Part shown: piece by piece, positions 25,064 to 33,977 of the stretch | How the letters are laid out: each line of letters starts with the position of its first letter | Numbering within the stretch: the first letter of the stretch is position 1 | Assembly (NCBI GenBank): GCA_913777465.1 | Contig: CAJYRQ010000037.1 | Location: 62,001 to 126,000, forward strand | DNA length: 64,000 nt | Reading direction: 5' to 3' | Origin: an uncultured Chryseobacterium sp. | GTDB taxonomy: Bacteria > Bacteroidota > Bacteroidia > Flavobacteriales > Weeksellaceae | Made by a program: the position numbers and the translations under genes | Notes under the pieces: model-generated | Told to the model about the DNA's origin: nothing | The model's input: the letters and a program-made list of their open reading frames with translations, nothing else | Database searches by the model: none

Positions 25064-25822
25064 TTAATTAAAAATTTTCGAATATTTCATAAATCCGTTG
25101 AGGGCCCAATTGGCGGTGTAATATAAAGAAGTAAGGGTAGAGAATCCCATAAAGTCTTTATAAACGAGGTATTGGTCTTTGATGATGTTTTTCTTTTTCC
25201 TGGAAACGCTGTTTTGGCGCATCCTGTATTTGGCCATGGTTTTATTTAGGGGATAACCTTGTGGGATTTCTTTCAGCAGGTTCAGCCACATCACGTGGTC
25301 TTCGCGCTTGCTTTTGATGGGAAAGAAAAATTTACCCACCCTTTTGGTGTCATACATCGTTGAAACCGGAGCCAGCCTGCAGGTCTTCAACAGATTGGAA
25401 AACGTAACTACCGTGTCTGCCTGAAAATCTTTTAAGATCGGTTTCATCGTATGTTCCTCGCATCTTGAATAATTGCAATAGACCAGTTCGGCCTTGTTTT
25501 CCTGCATAAAGCCGGTCATGGTTTCAAGGTATTCCGGATACCAGAGATCGTCGGAATCCAGGAATGCGATGTATCTTCCTTCTGCCCGTTCCAGGCTTTT
25601 ATTCCGGGCATTTCCTGCGCCGCCGTTCTGTTCCAGCACCCGGAGCTTAATCCGGGGATCGTTGTATTTCCGGATGAGTTCAACGGTATTGTCTTTTGAA
25701 CGGTCGTCGGAGATCAGCCATTCCCAGTTTTCGTAAGTCTGGTTCAGGACAGATTGTATTGTTTGCTCGATGAATTCTGCCGAATTGTAGGAAGGGGTAA
25801 TAATGGAAACCAGTTCTTTCAT
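25064..25822 (-). CDS. Family 2 glycosyltransferase
   Basis: 252 residues with the GT-A start VSIITPSYNSAEFIEQTIQS, a DDRSKDNT nucleotide-sugar segment near 39, and the metal-binding DxD as LDSDDLWYPEY near 90. These bacterial enzymes build surface polysaccharide or LPS outer core. The C-terminal part lacks membrane helices. It comes 9 nt after an acyltransferase gene, consistent with a surface glycan operon near waaA. Confidence 0.9.
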   Translation of the reverse strand: MKELVSIITPSYNSAEFIEQTIQSVLNQTYENWEWLISDDRSKDNTVELIRKYNDPRIKLRVLEQNGGAGNARNKSLERAEGRYIAFLDSDDLWYPEYLETMTGFMQENKAELVYCNYSRCEEHTMKPILKDFQADTVVTFSNLLKTCRLAPVSTMYDTKRVGKFFFPIKSKREDHVMWLNLLKEIPQGYPLNKTMAKYRMRQNSVSRKKKNIIKDQYLVYKDFMGFSTLTSLYYTANWALNGFMKYSKIFN

Positions 25823-25831
25823 AAATGGGTT

Positions 25832-26809
25832 TTATAGAAATTTTTTCTCGTAAAAATGCCATGAACTTATTCCCACGGCAATCACCACCAGCATGCAGGC
25901 CACAGCCATCAGATAAGGATTGTAATCTTTAAAAAGCCCTAAGGTGGTAAAGGTCCGGATAATCGGGAAATGGAAAATATAAATGCCATATGTGAAATCA
26001 CCGTATTTCCCGAAATTGTTCAGGAACTTAAGGGAGTAGGCAAGGTACAGTACGATAACCCCGATCATCATCGGTGAAAAAAGCTGGATGTTTAAAATCA
26101 GATCGATCCACACCGTAAGGATGGCAATGATGAAAAGCGTATGTTTATGTTTAATGAACCAGTCAAAATTAAAATAAATCAGCATCCCCGGAATGAAATA
26201 AGACAGGGTCCCCGGAAGCTGCTTGGCCATTGAAATTTTTCCCAGCAATTCAAAATAATTGAGATACACCAAAGATAAGAAGTAAATAATTAGCAGACTG
26301 ATATTCCGGTACCTGTTGTTCTTCCCGAAAAGCAGGAAAAGCAGCGGAACACAGAAGTAATAGCTCATTTCTATTTTCAGCGTCCATAAGGCTCCGTTGA
26401 CGGCCTGGTTGCCAAATACGCCCGGGAGCCACGGCGCCTTGAAATTAAGGAATATGGAATTCCAGAACAGGTATTTGTACACCTGTGTATTGCTGAAATA
26501 TTCCCTGAAAGTATAGGTGCTTACCAGGCTTAATAGAATGGCACAGAGAAAAACCACCAGCAGATAAGCCGGAACAATTCTCCGGATTCTTTTTTTAAGA
26601 TAACTTTTCAGGCTGGAAGAACGCTCGTAGCTTCTGGCAATCAGGAAGCCGCTGACCACGAAAAATCCGAATACGGCGATTTCTACGGGACTGTTCTCAA
26701 AAACCTTAAGTTCTGGAGAAGCACTTAATGCACCCAGATGCCCTACAAAAACGATAAAGGCGAGGAGAACACGGATGAAATCAAAATTATTTTTCGTAAG
26801 GTCTTGCAT
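25832..26809 (-). CDS. Acyltransferase family 3 membrane protein
   Basis: 325 residues from the ATG at 26809, about ten membrane helices. Early FDFIRVLLAFIVFVGHLGAL holds the conserved (R)xxA...H of acyltransferase 3 proteins, with the His in helix 1; FFVVSGFLIARSYERSSSLKSYLKKRIRRIVPAYL follows. They acetylate or acylate surface sugars across the membrane. TATTTTTG on the minus strand (26832-26825) is a likely -7 box, so the earlier ATG at 26827 is rejected. Confidence 0.9.
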   Translation of the reverse strand: MQDLTKNNFDFIRVLLAFIVFVGHLGALSASPELKVFENSPVEIAVFGFFVVSGFLIARSYERSSSLKSYLKKRIRRIVPAYLLVVFLCAILLSLVSTYTFREYFSNTQVYKYLFWNSIFLNFKAPWLPGVFGNQAVNGALWTLKIEMSYYFCVPLLFLLFGKNNRYRNISLLIIYFLSLVYLNYFELLGKISMAKQLPGTLSYFIPGMLIYFNFDWFIKHKHTLFIIAILTVWIDLILNIQLFSPMMIGVIVLYLAYSLKFLNNFGKYGDFTYGIYIFHFPIIRTFTTLGLFKDYNPYLMAVACMLVVIAVGISSWHFYEKKFL

Positions 26810-26824
26810 TTGCACTGTTTTGTG

Positions 26825-26832
26825 CAAAAATA
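26825..26832 (-). promoter_or_regulatory. -7 box of the acyltransferase-glycosyltransferase operon
   Basis: TATTTTTG on the minus strand, 16 nt before the ATG at 26809. Confidence 0.5.
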
Positions 26833-27009
26833 GTTTTTTTCGTACAATAGAGACGGCTTCCTGCTGACGAATGTTTATTAAATAAAGGTCATTTAAAACA
26901 TTTCACATTACCCGTAAACAGAAAATAATAAAATTTAATAATATTTTTTCAAAAATATTGTATAATAATATAAATAAATCATAATTTTAGCCCTTGAAAA
27001 ATTTGATAC

Positions 27010-27483
27010 ATGAAGAAATTAGCATTATTATTTGCAGGTTTGTCATTATTCGTAGCAACAGGTTGTAACGACGATACCACGGAAGTAATGGAAGCTCCGC
27101 TGGTAGGCGTTTGGCAGCCGATGAAAAAAGTAGTAACCACGGTAGCGATAGGAGAAGATCCTGTCTCCGATGCTATTCTTTTTGATACGACTTGTCAGAA
27201 AACATCCAGATGGACTTTCTCTTCAGGAAATGCCGGGAAAAGAAAGGATATGGGAGACAGCTCTACGCCGGGAACCTGTACGCCTACTTTCGACAGAACT
27301 TTCAGCTATACCTACGATAAAAGCAGCAAAGCGATCCAGATTAAATACCAGGGAATCGTAGAACCGGATCAGGGGAAAATCATCAGCATCAGCGATACTT
27401 CCATGAATATTATGTTTGAAGATAAATCCGACCCGACGGAATTCCATTCTGAAACCTATACGTTTAAGAGAATTCCTCAATAA
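27010..27483 (+). CDS. Lipocalin-like lipoprotein
   Basis: 157 residues. Lipoprotein signal MKKLALLFAGLSLFVATGC, then a mature start with APLVGVWQPMKK, the GxW motif found at the start of lipocalin-like Bacteroidota lipoproteins. Beta-rich, two Cys (CQKTSRWTF and GTCTPTF) that could form a disulfide. No function is known. Single gene with its own terminator. Confidence 0.78.
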   Translation: MKKLALLFAGLSLFVATGCNDDTTEVMEAPLVGVWQPMKKVVTTVAIGEDPVSDAILFDTTCQKTSRWTFSSGNAGKRKDMGDSSTPGTCTPTFDRTFSYTYDKSSKAIQIKYQGIVEPDQGKIISISDTSMNIMFEDKSDPTEFHSETYTFKRIPQ

Positions 27484-27504
27484 TCTCAAACATTACCATC
27501 ATAT

Positions 27505-27532
27505 AAAATCCTGTCGTAAGACGGGATTTTTT
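27505..27532 (+). terminator. Terminator of the lipocalin-like gene
   Basis: 11-bp stem AAAATCCTGTC / GACGGGATTTT with a GTAA tetraloop and one G-U pair, followed by TT and T-rich sequence. Confidence 0.85.
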
Positions 27533-27582
27533 CGTTTTGGAGATTTAATTCAAAATTAAATTTACATTTCTTTTAAAATCAT

Positions 27583-27590
27583 TATTTTTG
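27583..27590 (+). promoter_or_regulatory. -7 box of leuS
   Basis: TATTTTTG 72 bases before the GTG start; no clear TTG upstream at the normal distance. Confidence 0.45.
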
Positions 27591-27661
27591 TGAATCTTGA
27601 ATGAGGAATTGATACTGATTATCCGATTTCAAAAGTCTAACATCTAACATCTATAATAAAA

Positions 27662-30475
27662 GTGTTTTACGATCATCAGCAGATAGAAAAAAAGTGGCAG
27701 AAATACTGGGAAGACCATCAAACGTACAAAACTTCCGACAGCACAGACAAACCTAAGTTTTATGTTCTCGATATGTTTCCGTATCCTTCCGGGGCAGGGC
27801 TTCACGTAGGCCATCCGCTGGGATATATTGCTTCCGATATTTATGCGAGATACAAAAGGCATCAGGGGTTCAATGTACTTCACCCGGTAGGCTACGACAG
27901 TTTCGGACTTCCTGCTGAGCAGTATGCCATCCAGACCGGGCAGCACCCTGCGATTACGACCGAGCAAAACATTACGAGATATGAAGAGCAGCTGAGGAAA
28001 ATCGGTTTCTCTTTCGACTGGAGCCGTGAAGTAAGGACTTCCGACGCTTCTTATTATAAATGGACCCAGTGGATCTTCATCGAGCTGTTCCATTCATGGT
28101 ATAATAAGGACACCGATAAAGCGGAACCTATTGAAACACTGATCCGGCATTTTGAAACAAAGGGAACGGAAGGGCTGAATGCCAACCAGAATGAAGAACT
28201 TGATTTCACTGCAGAAGAATGGAACGCTGCTTCCAATATGGATAAAGAAGACATCCTTCTGAACTACCGCTTGGCTTACCGCGCGGAAACAACCGTGAAC
28301 TGGTGTCCTGCATTGGGAACGGTTCTGGCGAACGATGAGGTAAAAGACGGAAAATCCGAAAGGGGAGGGTTTCCTGTGTTCCAGAAAAAAATGATGCAGT
28401 GGAGCATGAGGATTTCTGCGTACTCCGAAAGACTGCTGCAGGGATTAAAAACACTCGACTGGCCGCAGCCGCTGAAAGATTCCCAGGAATACTGGATCGG
28501 GAAATCTCAGGGCGCACAGGTGAAATTCAGTGTCGAAGGGCAAAATGAAACGGTGGAAGTTTTCACCACAAGGCCTGATACGATTTTCGGAGCAACCTTC
28601 ATGGTGCTGGCTCCCGAGAATCCATTGGTTGAAACCCTGACAACGGAAGCCCAAAAAATGGAAATCGAAAATTACATCGAAGAAACTTCCAAAAAAACCG
28701 AAAGGGATCGGATGTCGGATGTAAAAAACGTTTCCGGTGCTTTTACCGGAAGTTATGCCGTGAATCCTTTCAGCAACGAGAGAATGCCGGTTTTCATTTC
28801 GGATTATGTGCTGATGGGCTATGGAACCGGAGCGGTCATGGCCGTTCCTGCCCACGATGAACGCGATCACCGTTTTGCAAAGAAATTCAATCTTGAGATT
28901 AAAAAAGTAGTGGAGACGGACGAAGACGTTCAGGAAGCTTCGTTTGATTCCAAAGATTCCGTATGTGTGAATTCCGATTTCTTAAACGGGCTGAATTATA
29001 ACGATGCCAAAGCGCTGATTATTTCCGCCATCGAAAAAAGAGCGATTGGCCACGGAACCACCAACTACAGACAGCGTGATGCGATTTTCTCCAGACAAAG
29101 ATATTGGGGAGAACCGGTTCCTGTATATTATAAGGATGGAATGCCGTATACCTTGCCGGTTTCTGCGTTGCCTTTGGAACTTCCTGAAGTTGAAAAATAT
29201 TTACCGACCGAAGACGGAGATCCGCCGTTGGGAAATGCAAAAACATTTGCCTGGGATGAAATCAGCCAAAAAGTTGTAGATACCGATCTGATTAATGAAA
29301 CAACCGTTTTCCCATTGGAGTTATCAACGATGCCCGGTTGGGCAGGAAGCTCATGGTATTTCCTGAGATACATGGATCCGAATGACGATTCCGTATTTGT
29401 AAAGAAAGAACTTGCCGACTATTGGGGACAGGTGGATTTATACATCGGTGGAAGCGAGCATGCGACTGGCCACTTACTGTATTCCCGATTCTGGAATATG
29501 TTCTTAAAAGACAGAGGATACATCAGTCATGACGAGCCTTTCCAAAAACTGATTAACCAGGGCATGATTTTGGGGATGAGTGCTTTTGTGTACAGGATTG
29601 ACGGTACTAATAAATATGTATCTAAAAATTTGGCAAAAGATTATCAGACTCAGCAGATCCACGTGGATGTATCCTTATTAAAAGGAGCCTCCGACGAACT
29701 GGAGACTGAAGCTTTCAAAGCCTGGAGGCCTGATTATGCAGATGCCGAGTTTATTCTGGAAGACGGAAAATACATTACCGGACGCGAGGTGGAAAAAATG
29801 TCCAAATCGAAATACAATGTCGTAAACCCGGATGACATCTGCGAAGAGTACGGAGCGGACGGATTGAGATTATATGAAATGTTCTTAGGGCCGTTGGAAC
29901 AATCCAAGCCATGGAACACGCAAGGATTAAGCGGAGTATACGGATTTTTGAAAAAATTCTGGAATCTGTATTTTGACGGCGATACCTTCTCCGTTTCTGA
30001 TGAAGAACCGGCCAAAGCGGAATATAAAGTTTTGCATACCTTAATAAAGAAAGTTGTTTACGATATTGAAAACTTCTCTTTCAATACCTCCGTTTCGTCA
30101 TTTATGATCGCGGTAAACGAACTTCAAAAAATAAAATGCAACAAACGCAATATTTTGGAACCTCTTGCCGTTATCATTTCTCCGTATGCACCTCATATCT
30201 GTGAAGAGATTTGGAGCTTACTCGGAAATAAGGAATCCATCGAGTTCGAAAAATTCCCGGAATTGAATGAAGATTATCTGGTAGAAAACGAAATCCAGTA
30301 TCCGGTAAGCGTAAACGGTAAAATGAAGTTCAAAATTTCGCTTTCCGCTCAGCTTACGGCGAAAGAAGTGGAGGATGTGGTATTAAAAGATGAGAAAATG
30401 CAACAGATTTTAGAAGGCAAAGCTCCCAAGAAAATCATTGTGGTGCCTCACAGAATTGTGAATATAGTAATTTAA
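27662..30475 (+). CDS. leuS: Leucine--tRNA ligase
   Basis: 937 residues, GTG start (MFYDHQQIEKKWQKYWEDHQ). Class I synthetase: HIGH motif as HVGHPLGY near residue 48, KMSKS exactly as EKMSKSKYNVV near 713. The editing domain (CP1) lies between about 225 and 420 (FTTRPDTIFGATFMVLAPE is its threonine-rich editing pocket). A region of about residues 635-690 (SAFVYRIDGTNKYVSKNLAKDYQTQQ) before the KMSKS loop is an insertion of the type seen in Bacteroidota LeuRS. Single gene. Confidence 0.97.
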   Translation: MFYDHQQIEKKWQKYWEDHQTYKTSDSTDKPKFYVLDMFPYPSGAGLHVGHPLGYIASDIYARYKRHQGFNVLHPVGYDSFGLPAEQYAIQTGQHPAITTEQNITRYEEQLRKIGFSFDWSREVRTSDASYYKWTQWIFIELFHSWYNKDTDKAEPIETLIRHFETKGTEGLNANQNEELDFTAEEWNAASNMDKEDILLNYRLAYRAETTVNWCPALGTVLANDEVKDGKSERGGFPVFQKKMMQWSMRISAYSERLLQGLKTLDWPQPLKDSQEYWIGKSQGAQVKFSVEGQNETVEVFTTRPDTIFGATFMVLAPENPLVETLTTEAQKMEIENYIEETSKKTERDRMSDVKNVSGAFTGSYAVNPFSNERMPVFISDYVLMGYGTGAVMAVPAHDERDHRFAKKFNLEIKKVVETDEDVQEASFDSKDSVCVNSDFLNGLNYNDAKALIISAIEKRAIGHGTTNYRQRDAIFSRQRYWGEPVPVYYKDGMPYTLPVSALPLELPEVEKYLPTEDGDPPLGNAKTFAWDEISQKVVDTDLINETTVFPLELSTMPGWAGSSWYFLRYMDPNDDSVFVKKELADYWGQVDLYIGGSEHATGHLLYSRFWNMFLKDRGYISHDEPFQKLINQGMILGMSAFVYRIDGTNKYVSKNLAKDYQTQQIHVDVSLLKGASDELETEAFKAWRPDYADAEFILEDGKYITGREVEKMSKSKYNVVNPDDICEEYGADGLRLYEMFLGPLEQSKPWNTQGLSGVYGFLKKFWNLYFDGDTFSVSDEEPAKAEYKVLHTLIKKVVYDIENFSFNTSVSSFMIAVNELQKIKCNKRNILEPLAVIISPYAPHICEEIWSLLGNKESIEFEKFPELNEDYLVENEIQYPVSVNGKMKFKISLSAQLTAKEVEDVVLKDEKMQQILEGKAPKKIIVVPHRIVNIVI

Positions 30476-30657
30476 ATAAAATTTAACATTGGCAATTTAA
30501 AAAAAATGAAGGCTGAATTTTTTTAACTTTTTAATGTAAAAGCTGAAATTAAAAAATATTGCCAAAAAAAGAGAAAATAATTATAATATCGGAATTGTAT
30601 TAAAATTTTGTTATCAAAAAAAAGCAAAATGTTTATTTAAGACTCTTGCATTTTAAT

Positions 30658-30665
30658 TATTTTTG
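30658..30665 (+). promoter_or_regulatory. -7 box of the exbB operon
   Basis: TATTTTTG, about 50 bases before the exbB ATG. A TTG lies only 9 bp upstream, too near for a -33 element. Confidence 0.45.
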
Positions 30666-30715
30666 CCTTTAATTTACATCTTGTAAAATTTTAAAACAAT
30701 ATAATTTAGTTAAAT

Positions 30716-31579
30716 ATGGAAATGAATGTTTCAAAAAATGATGAGCAAGTAATTGCTAGAAAATCGGGAGGTTTAAACCCGGCTATTATTATTCCTATCA
30801 TCTTTGCAATAGGAATTTGTATTTATTTATTCGTTTTGGGTAGCCCAGGAAACTTTAAAGATGCAGACAAGCTAGGTGCAGGATCTGTAGCTTTCTCGGA
30901 TGTGGAAGGAAAAGACATTCACCCAGAGTCGTTCTTAGGTATTATCTACAAAGGGGGTGTTATCGTACCAATCCTTATTACTTTCATGCTTACCGTAATC
31001 GTATTCTCTATTGAAAGAGCATTGGTTTTAGGAAGAGCTGCAGGAAAAGGAAACCTGGACAATTTCGTTATTCAGGTTAGAAGCTTGCTAAACCAGAACA
31101 AAATTGACGAAGCTTTAGAAGAGTGCGACAGACAACAAGGTTCTGTAGGTAATGTGGTAAAAGAAGGTCTTACGACTTACAAAGCTTTATCTCACGATAC
31201 AACGCTTAACAAAGAGCAGAAAATGGTAGCGCTTAACAAAGCAATCGAAGAAGCAACTACCCTTGAAATGCCAATGCTTGAGAAAAACATGATGATCCTT
31301 TCTACTTTAGGTACTGTTGCAACGCTAGTAGCACTTTTGGGTACGGTAATCGGGATGATCAAGGCGTTCTTCGCTTTAGGTTCAGGAGGTGGTACTCCGG
31401 ATGCTGCAGCACTTTCTACAGGTATTTCCGAGGCTTTGATCAACACGGCTTTAGGTATTGGTACTTCAGCAATCGCTATCATCCTTTATAATTACTTTAC
31501 TTCTAAAATCGACGGATTAACTTATAAGATCGATGAGATCGCTATGAGCATCCAGCAGTCTTTCGCTGAATTTAACTAA
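30716..31579 (+). CDS. exbB: MotA/TolQ/ExbB proton channel protein
   Basis: 287 residues. One helix near 20-40, a second near 80-105, and a third plus fourth at about 190-260. The third holds LGTVATLVALLGTVIGMIKAF, the TolQ/ExbB family signature, with polar Thr residues that line the proton path. It forms the pentamer around two ExbD helices and powers TonB. First gene of exbB-exbD-exbD-tonB. Confidence 0.95.
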   Translation: MEMNVSKNDEQVIARKSGGLNPAIIIPIIFAIGICIYLFVLGSPGNFKDADKLGAGSVAFSDVEGKDIHPESFLGIIYKGGVIVPILITFMLTVIVFSIERALVLGRAAGKGNLDNFVIQVRSLLNQNKIDEALEECDRQQGSVGNVVKEGLTTYKALSHDTTLNKEQKMVALNKAIEEATTLEMPMLEKNMMILSTLGTVATLVALLGTVIGMIKAFFALGSGGGTPDAAALSTGISEALINTALGIGTSAIAIILYNYFTSKIDGLTYKIDEIAMSIQQSFAEFN

Positions 31580-31633
31580 TCAGCAGAGATTTTGTCTAAG
31601 TAAAAAGAAGTATAATTAAAATCATTAATAATA

Positions 31634-32242
31634 ATGGCGAGAGTCAAACCAAAAAGACATGGAGTAGTGACGGATATGACGGCAATGTGTGACGTTGCGT
31701 TCCTGCTGCTTACATTCTTTATCTTGACCACTCAGTTTAAAAAACCTGACGTGGAGCAGATCAAACCGCCATCTTCAATATCAGAGAAGTTACTTCCTGA
31801 TGCCAGCTTGATGACCATCAATGCTACTCCGGATGGAAAATTTTATTTCCAGCCGGTAGAAAATGCATCAGAAAGATTACAGCTTTTGGACAATATGGGT
31901 AAAAAGTACGGTGTTACTTTTGACAATAATGAAAAAGCTGCATTCCAAAAAGTACAGGCTATCGGCGTTCCTATGAACCAGCTGAAAAGCTATCTTGATT
32001 TGCCAGATGACGAGCAGAAGAATTTCAAGAGTCCTACCGGGATTCCTATGGATAGTACAAATAAGCAATTAGTAGATTGGGTAAAAGAAAGTTTAGCCGT
32101 TAATCCTGAATATAAATTAGCGATTAAAGGCGACGTTACTACCGAATATCCTAAAGTTAAAAGCTTATTTGAGGGTTTAAGAGATATCGATTTTCTTAAA
32201 TTTTGGTTGATTACATCACAAGAAGGTAAACCTAATGAATAA
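31634..32242 (+). CDS. exbD: ExbD-type protein (first copy)
   Basis: 202 residues. Single helix about 20-40 with the channel Asp in VTDMTAMCDVAFLLLTFFILTT, then a periplasmic domain that is longer than usual. A divergent copy compared with the next gene, as in other Bacteroidota where two different ExbD subunits go with one ExbB. Starts 54 nt after exbB and ends 12 nt before the second exbD. Confidence 0.93.
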   Translation: MARVKPKRHGVVTDMTAMCDVAFLLLTFFILTTQFKKPDVEQIKPPSSISEKLLPDASLMTINATPDGKFYFQPVENASERLQLLDNMGKKYGVTFDNNEKAAFQKVQAIGVPMNQLKSYLDLPDDEQKNFKSPTGIPMDSTNKQLVDWVKESLAVNPEYKLAIKGDVTTEYPKVKSLFEGLRDIDFLKFWLITSQEGKPNE

Positions 32243-32254
32243 TATCATTTAGAA

Positions 32255-32830
32255 ATGGCAGAAGTACAAGTACAGGAAAAAGGCGCCAAAGGCGGCAAAG
32301 TCCGTTCCAAGAAACAGAGTACCAGAGTCGATATGACTCCGATGGTGGACTTGGGTTTTCTATTGATTACCTTCTTTATGTTCACAACTACATTCTCTAA
32401 ACCGAATGTGATGGATTTGGGTCTTCCGGCAAAACCGAAAGATGAAAAACAAAAACCACCTCCGACTGAAATTAAACTTTCAAATTCTATTTCTTTATTA
32501 TTAGGAAAAGACAATAAGATTTTCTGGCACCAGCAGGATAACACTTCCCTTACGGATCAGAATCTTAATGAAACGACTTTCGATAGAGAAGGAATCCGAA
32601 AGGTAATTGAGCAGGCAAAAGCAAATGCGGCAGATAAAACCAAATTTACGGTGATTATCAAACCGACTGACGATGCTGTATACAAAAACTTTGTAGATAT
32701 TCTTGACGAAATGGCCATCACCAAAAGTGAGCAGTACGGGGTAACCGATCTGAAGCCTTGGGAGAAAGCTATTTACGATAAAAAAGTTGGTAATTCCGGA
32801 GCGGCAGCTGCTGCACCGGCTACAAAGTAA
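32255..32830 (+). CDS. exbD: ExbD-type protein (second copy)
   Basis: 191 residues with helix VDMTPMVDLGFLLITFFMFTT (Asp as the proton carrier) and a periplasmic domain ending in an Ala-rich tail. Nearly the same in its first 60 residues as the orphan exbD at 15683-16201. It lies 12 nt after the first exbD and 25 nt before tonB. Confidence 0.93.
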   Translation: MAEVQVQEKGAKGGKVRSKKQSTRVDMTPMVDLGFLLITFFMFTTTFSKPNVMDLGLPAKPKDEKQKPPPTEIKLSNSISLLLGKDNKIFWHQQDNTSLTDQNLNETTFDREGIRKVIEQAKANAADKTKFTVIIKPTDDAVYKNFVDILDEMAITKSEQYGVTDLKPWEKAIYDKKVGNSGAAAAAPATK

Positions 32831-32855
32831 CTTAAAACCATAAAATTGTAAATCT

Positions 32856-33698
32856 ATGGCAAATGAAAATGTATACGATTCTAATCTTACTTTAGACGAA
32901 ATCGTATTTGAAAATAGAAACAAGGAATATGGCGCGTACGATTTAAGACATCAGTATCCAAAACTTCTGACGAAATCTTTTATCGTTGGAACTGCATTAT
33001 TCCTTGTGGCTGCTTTGTCTCCGTTTATTTATCTTACCATCAAAAGGCTTACTGAACCACCTAAGCAGGAGGTAAAGGCAGACTTGGTAGAGATTCTTCA
33101 GGAAGATAAAATTATTGAGCAGCCCAAAGAAGAAGAACCACCTCCACCACCTCCACCGAAAGAAGAGGAAAAAATCGAGGTGATTCAGAACGTAGTTCCT
33201 GAGCCTGTAAAAGCTCCGAAGATTGAAACGCCGCCGCCGCCAATCTCCAAGCAGTTGGAAACGACAACCGGTCTTACCAATCAGGAAGGGGTGAAAGCTC
33301 CGGCTTATACGCCGCCGCCGCCGCCGCCATCTACCGGTACAAGAACATCAACTGCAGAGGTTAAACCTCAGGTTAATGAAAACCAGGTTTATACGGAGGT
33401 AGAGCAAACTGCAGAATTCCCTGGAGGTATCAATGCATTCCGTAACAAGGTTTCAAGTAACTTCGACGGTTCTGCAATGAACGGAGATGAAGGTACGGTA
33501 AAAACAGAAATCACTTTCGTAGTGGAAAGAGATGGAAGTATTACCGATGTGAAAGCATCAGGAGGAAATTCCGACTTCAACTCTGAAGCGATCAGAACGA
33601 TCAAATCGATTAAAAACAAATGGACACCGGCTAAAATCAATGGCCAGTCTGTACGTTACCGATTCAGATTACCACTGACGATGAATTTTGAAGGATAA
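32856..33698 (+). CDS. tonB: Energy transducer TonB
   Basis: 280 residues. One N-terminal helix (about 43-65), a Pro/Glu/Lys-rich periplasmic spacer (EEEPPPPPPPKEEEK near 90, further runs of Pro near 125 and 150) and a C-terminal TonB domain (about 190-280) with YTEVEQTAEFPGGINAF, AFVVERDGSITDV-like strands and RFRLPLTMNF. It transfers proton-motive energy to TonB-dependent receptors. Last of the core cluster, ended by a strong terminator. Confidence 0.95.
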   Translation: MANENVYDSNLTLDEIVFENRNKEYGAYDLRHQYPKLLTKSFIVGTALFLVAALSPFIYLTIKRLTEPPKQEVKADLVEILQEDKIIEQPKEEEPPPPPPPKEEEKIEVIQNVVPEPVKAPKIETPPPPISKQLETTTGLTNQEGVKAPAYTPPPPPPSTGTRTSTAEVKPQVNENQVYTEVEQTAEFPGGINAFRNKVSSNFDGSAMNGDEGTVKTEITFVVERDGSITDVKASGGNSDFNSEAIRTIKSIKNKWTPAKINGQSVRYRFRLPLTMNFEG

Positions 33699-33728
33699 TT
33701 AATGTTATCTATCTTTTAAATAATATGA

Positions 33729-33756
33729 AAAAAGAGAAGCATATGCTTCTCTTTTT
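33729..33756 (+). terminator. Terminator of exbB-exbD-exbD-tonB
   Basis: 12-bp perfect stem AAAAAGAGAAGC / GCTTCTCTTTTT around ATAT, followed by T-rich sequence. Confidence 0.9.
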
Positions 33757-33767
33757 ATTTTTTTTGG

Positions 33768-33775
33768 TATTTTTG
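33768..33775 (+). promoter_or_regulatory. -7 box 5 bases before the next ATG
   Basis: TATTTTTG ends only 4 bases before ATG 33780. If used, the transcript would start at or within the first codons, so translation might start at ATG 33783. It lies in T-rich sequence after a terminator and could be chance. Confidence 0.35.
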
Positions 33776-33779
33776 TTAT

Positions 33780-33977
33780 ATGATGTTCAATTGGTTATCC
33801 CTTGTTACGGGATTGTTTTATATCGTTCTGGGCGGTGTCGTAATTTTTTATAAATTCTTCTTTACCGTACTGGAGCCGGGCGTTGCCTATGCACTGGGTG
33901 CGCTTCTGATCCTTTATGGAATCTTCAGAATTTACAGGGCCGTTACAAGAATTAAAAATTCAGGAAATGAAGAATAG
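33780..33977 (+). CDS. Small membrane protein of unknown function
   Basis: 65 residues with two hydrophobic helices (LVTGLFYIVLGGVVIFYKF and AYALGALLILYGIFRIYRAV) and a short basic-acid tail. It overlaps the next gene by 11 bases (ATG of the PstS-like gene lies inside its last codons), which links the two. Such small proteins are sometimes found before PstS-like genes in Bacteroidota TonB loci, but the function is unknown. Confidence 0.75.
   Translation: MMFNWLSLVTGLFYIVLGGVVIFYKFFFTVLEPGVAYALGALLILYGIFRIYRAVTRIKNSGNEE

Noticed and set aside
30489..30565. Inverted repeat TTGGCAAT / ATTGCCAA in the leuS-exbB gap
   Set aside because: The arms are only 8 bp and 61 bases apart in very AT-rich DNA; no mobile-element ORF or target duplication is seen.
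32255..32830. Second ExbD as a recent tandem duplication
   Set aside because: The two cluster ExbD proteins are quite different from each other, and two ExbD genes are usual in Bacteroidota.
33120..33340. CCG/CCA-rich short tandem repeats
   Set aside because: They encode the Pro-rich spacer normal for TonB and are explained by coding need.
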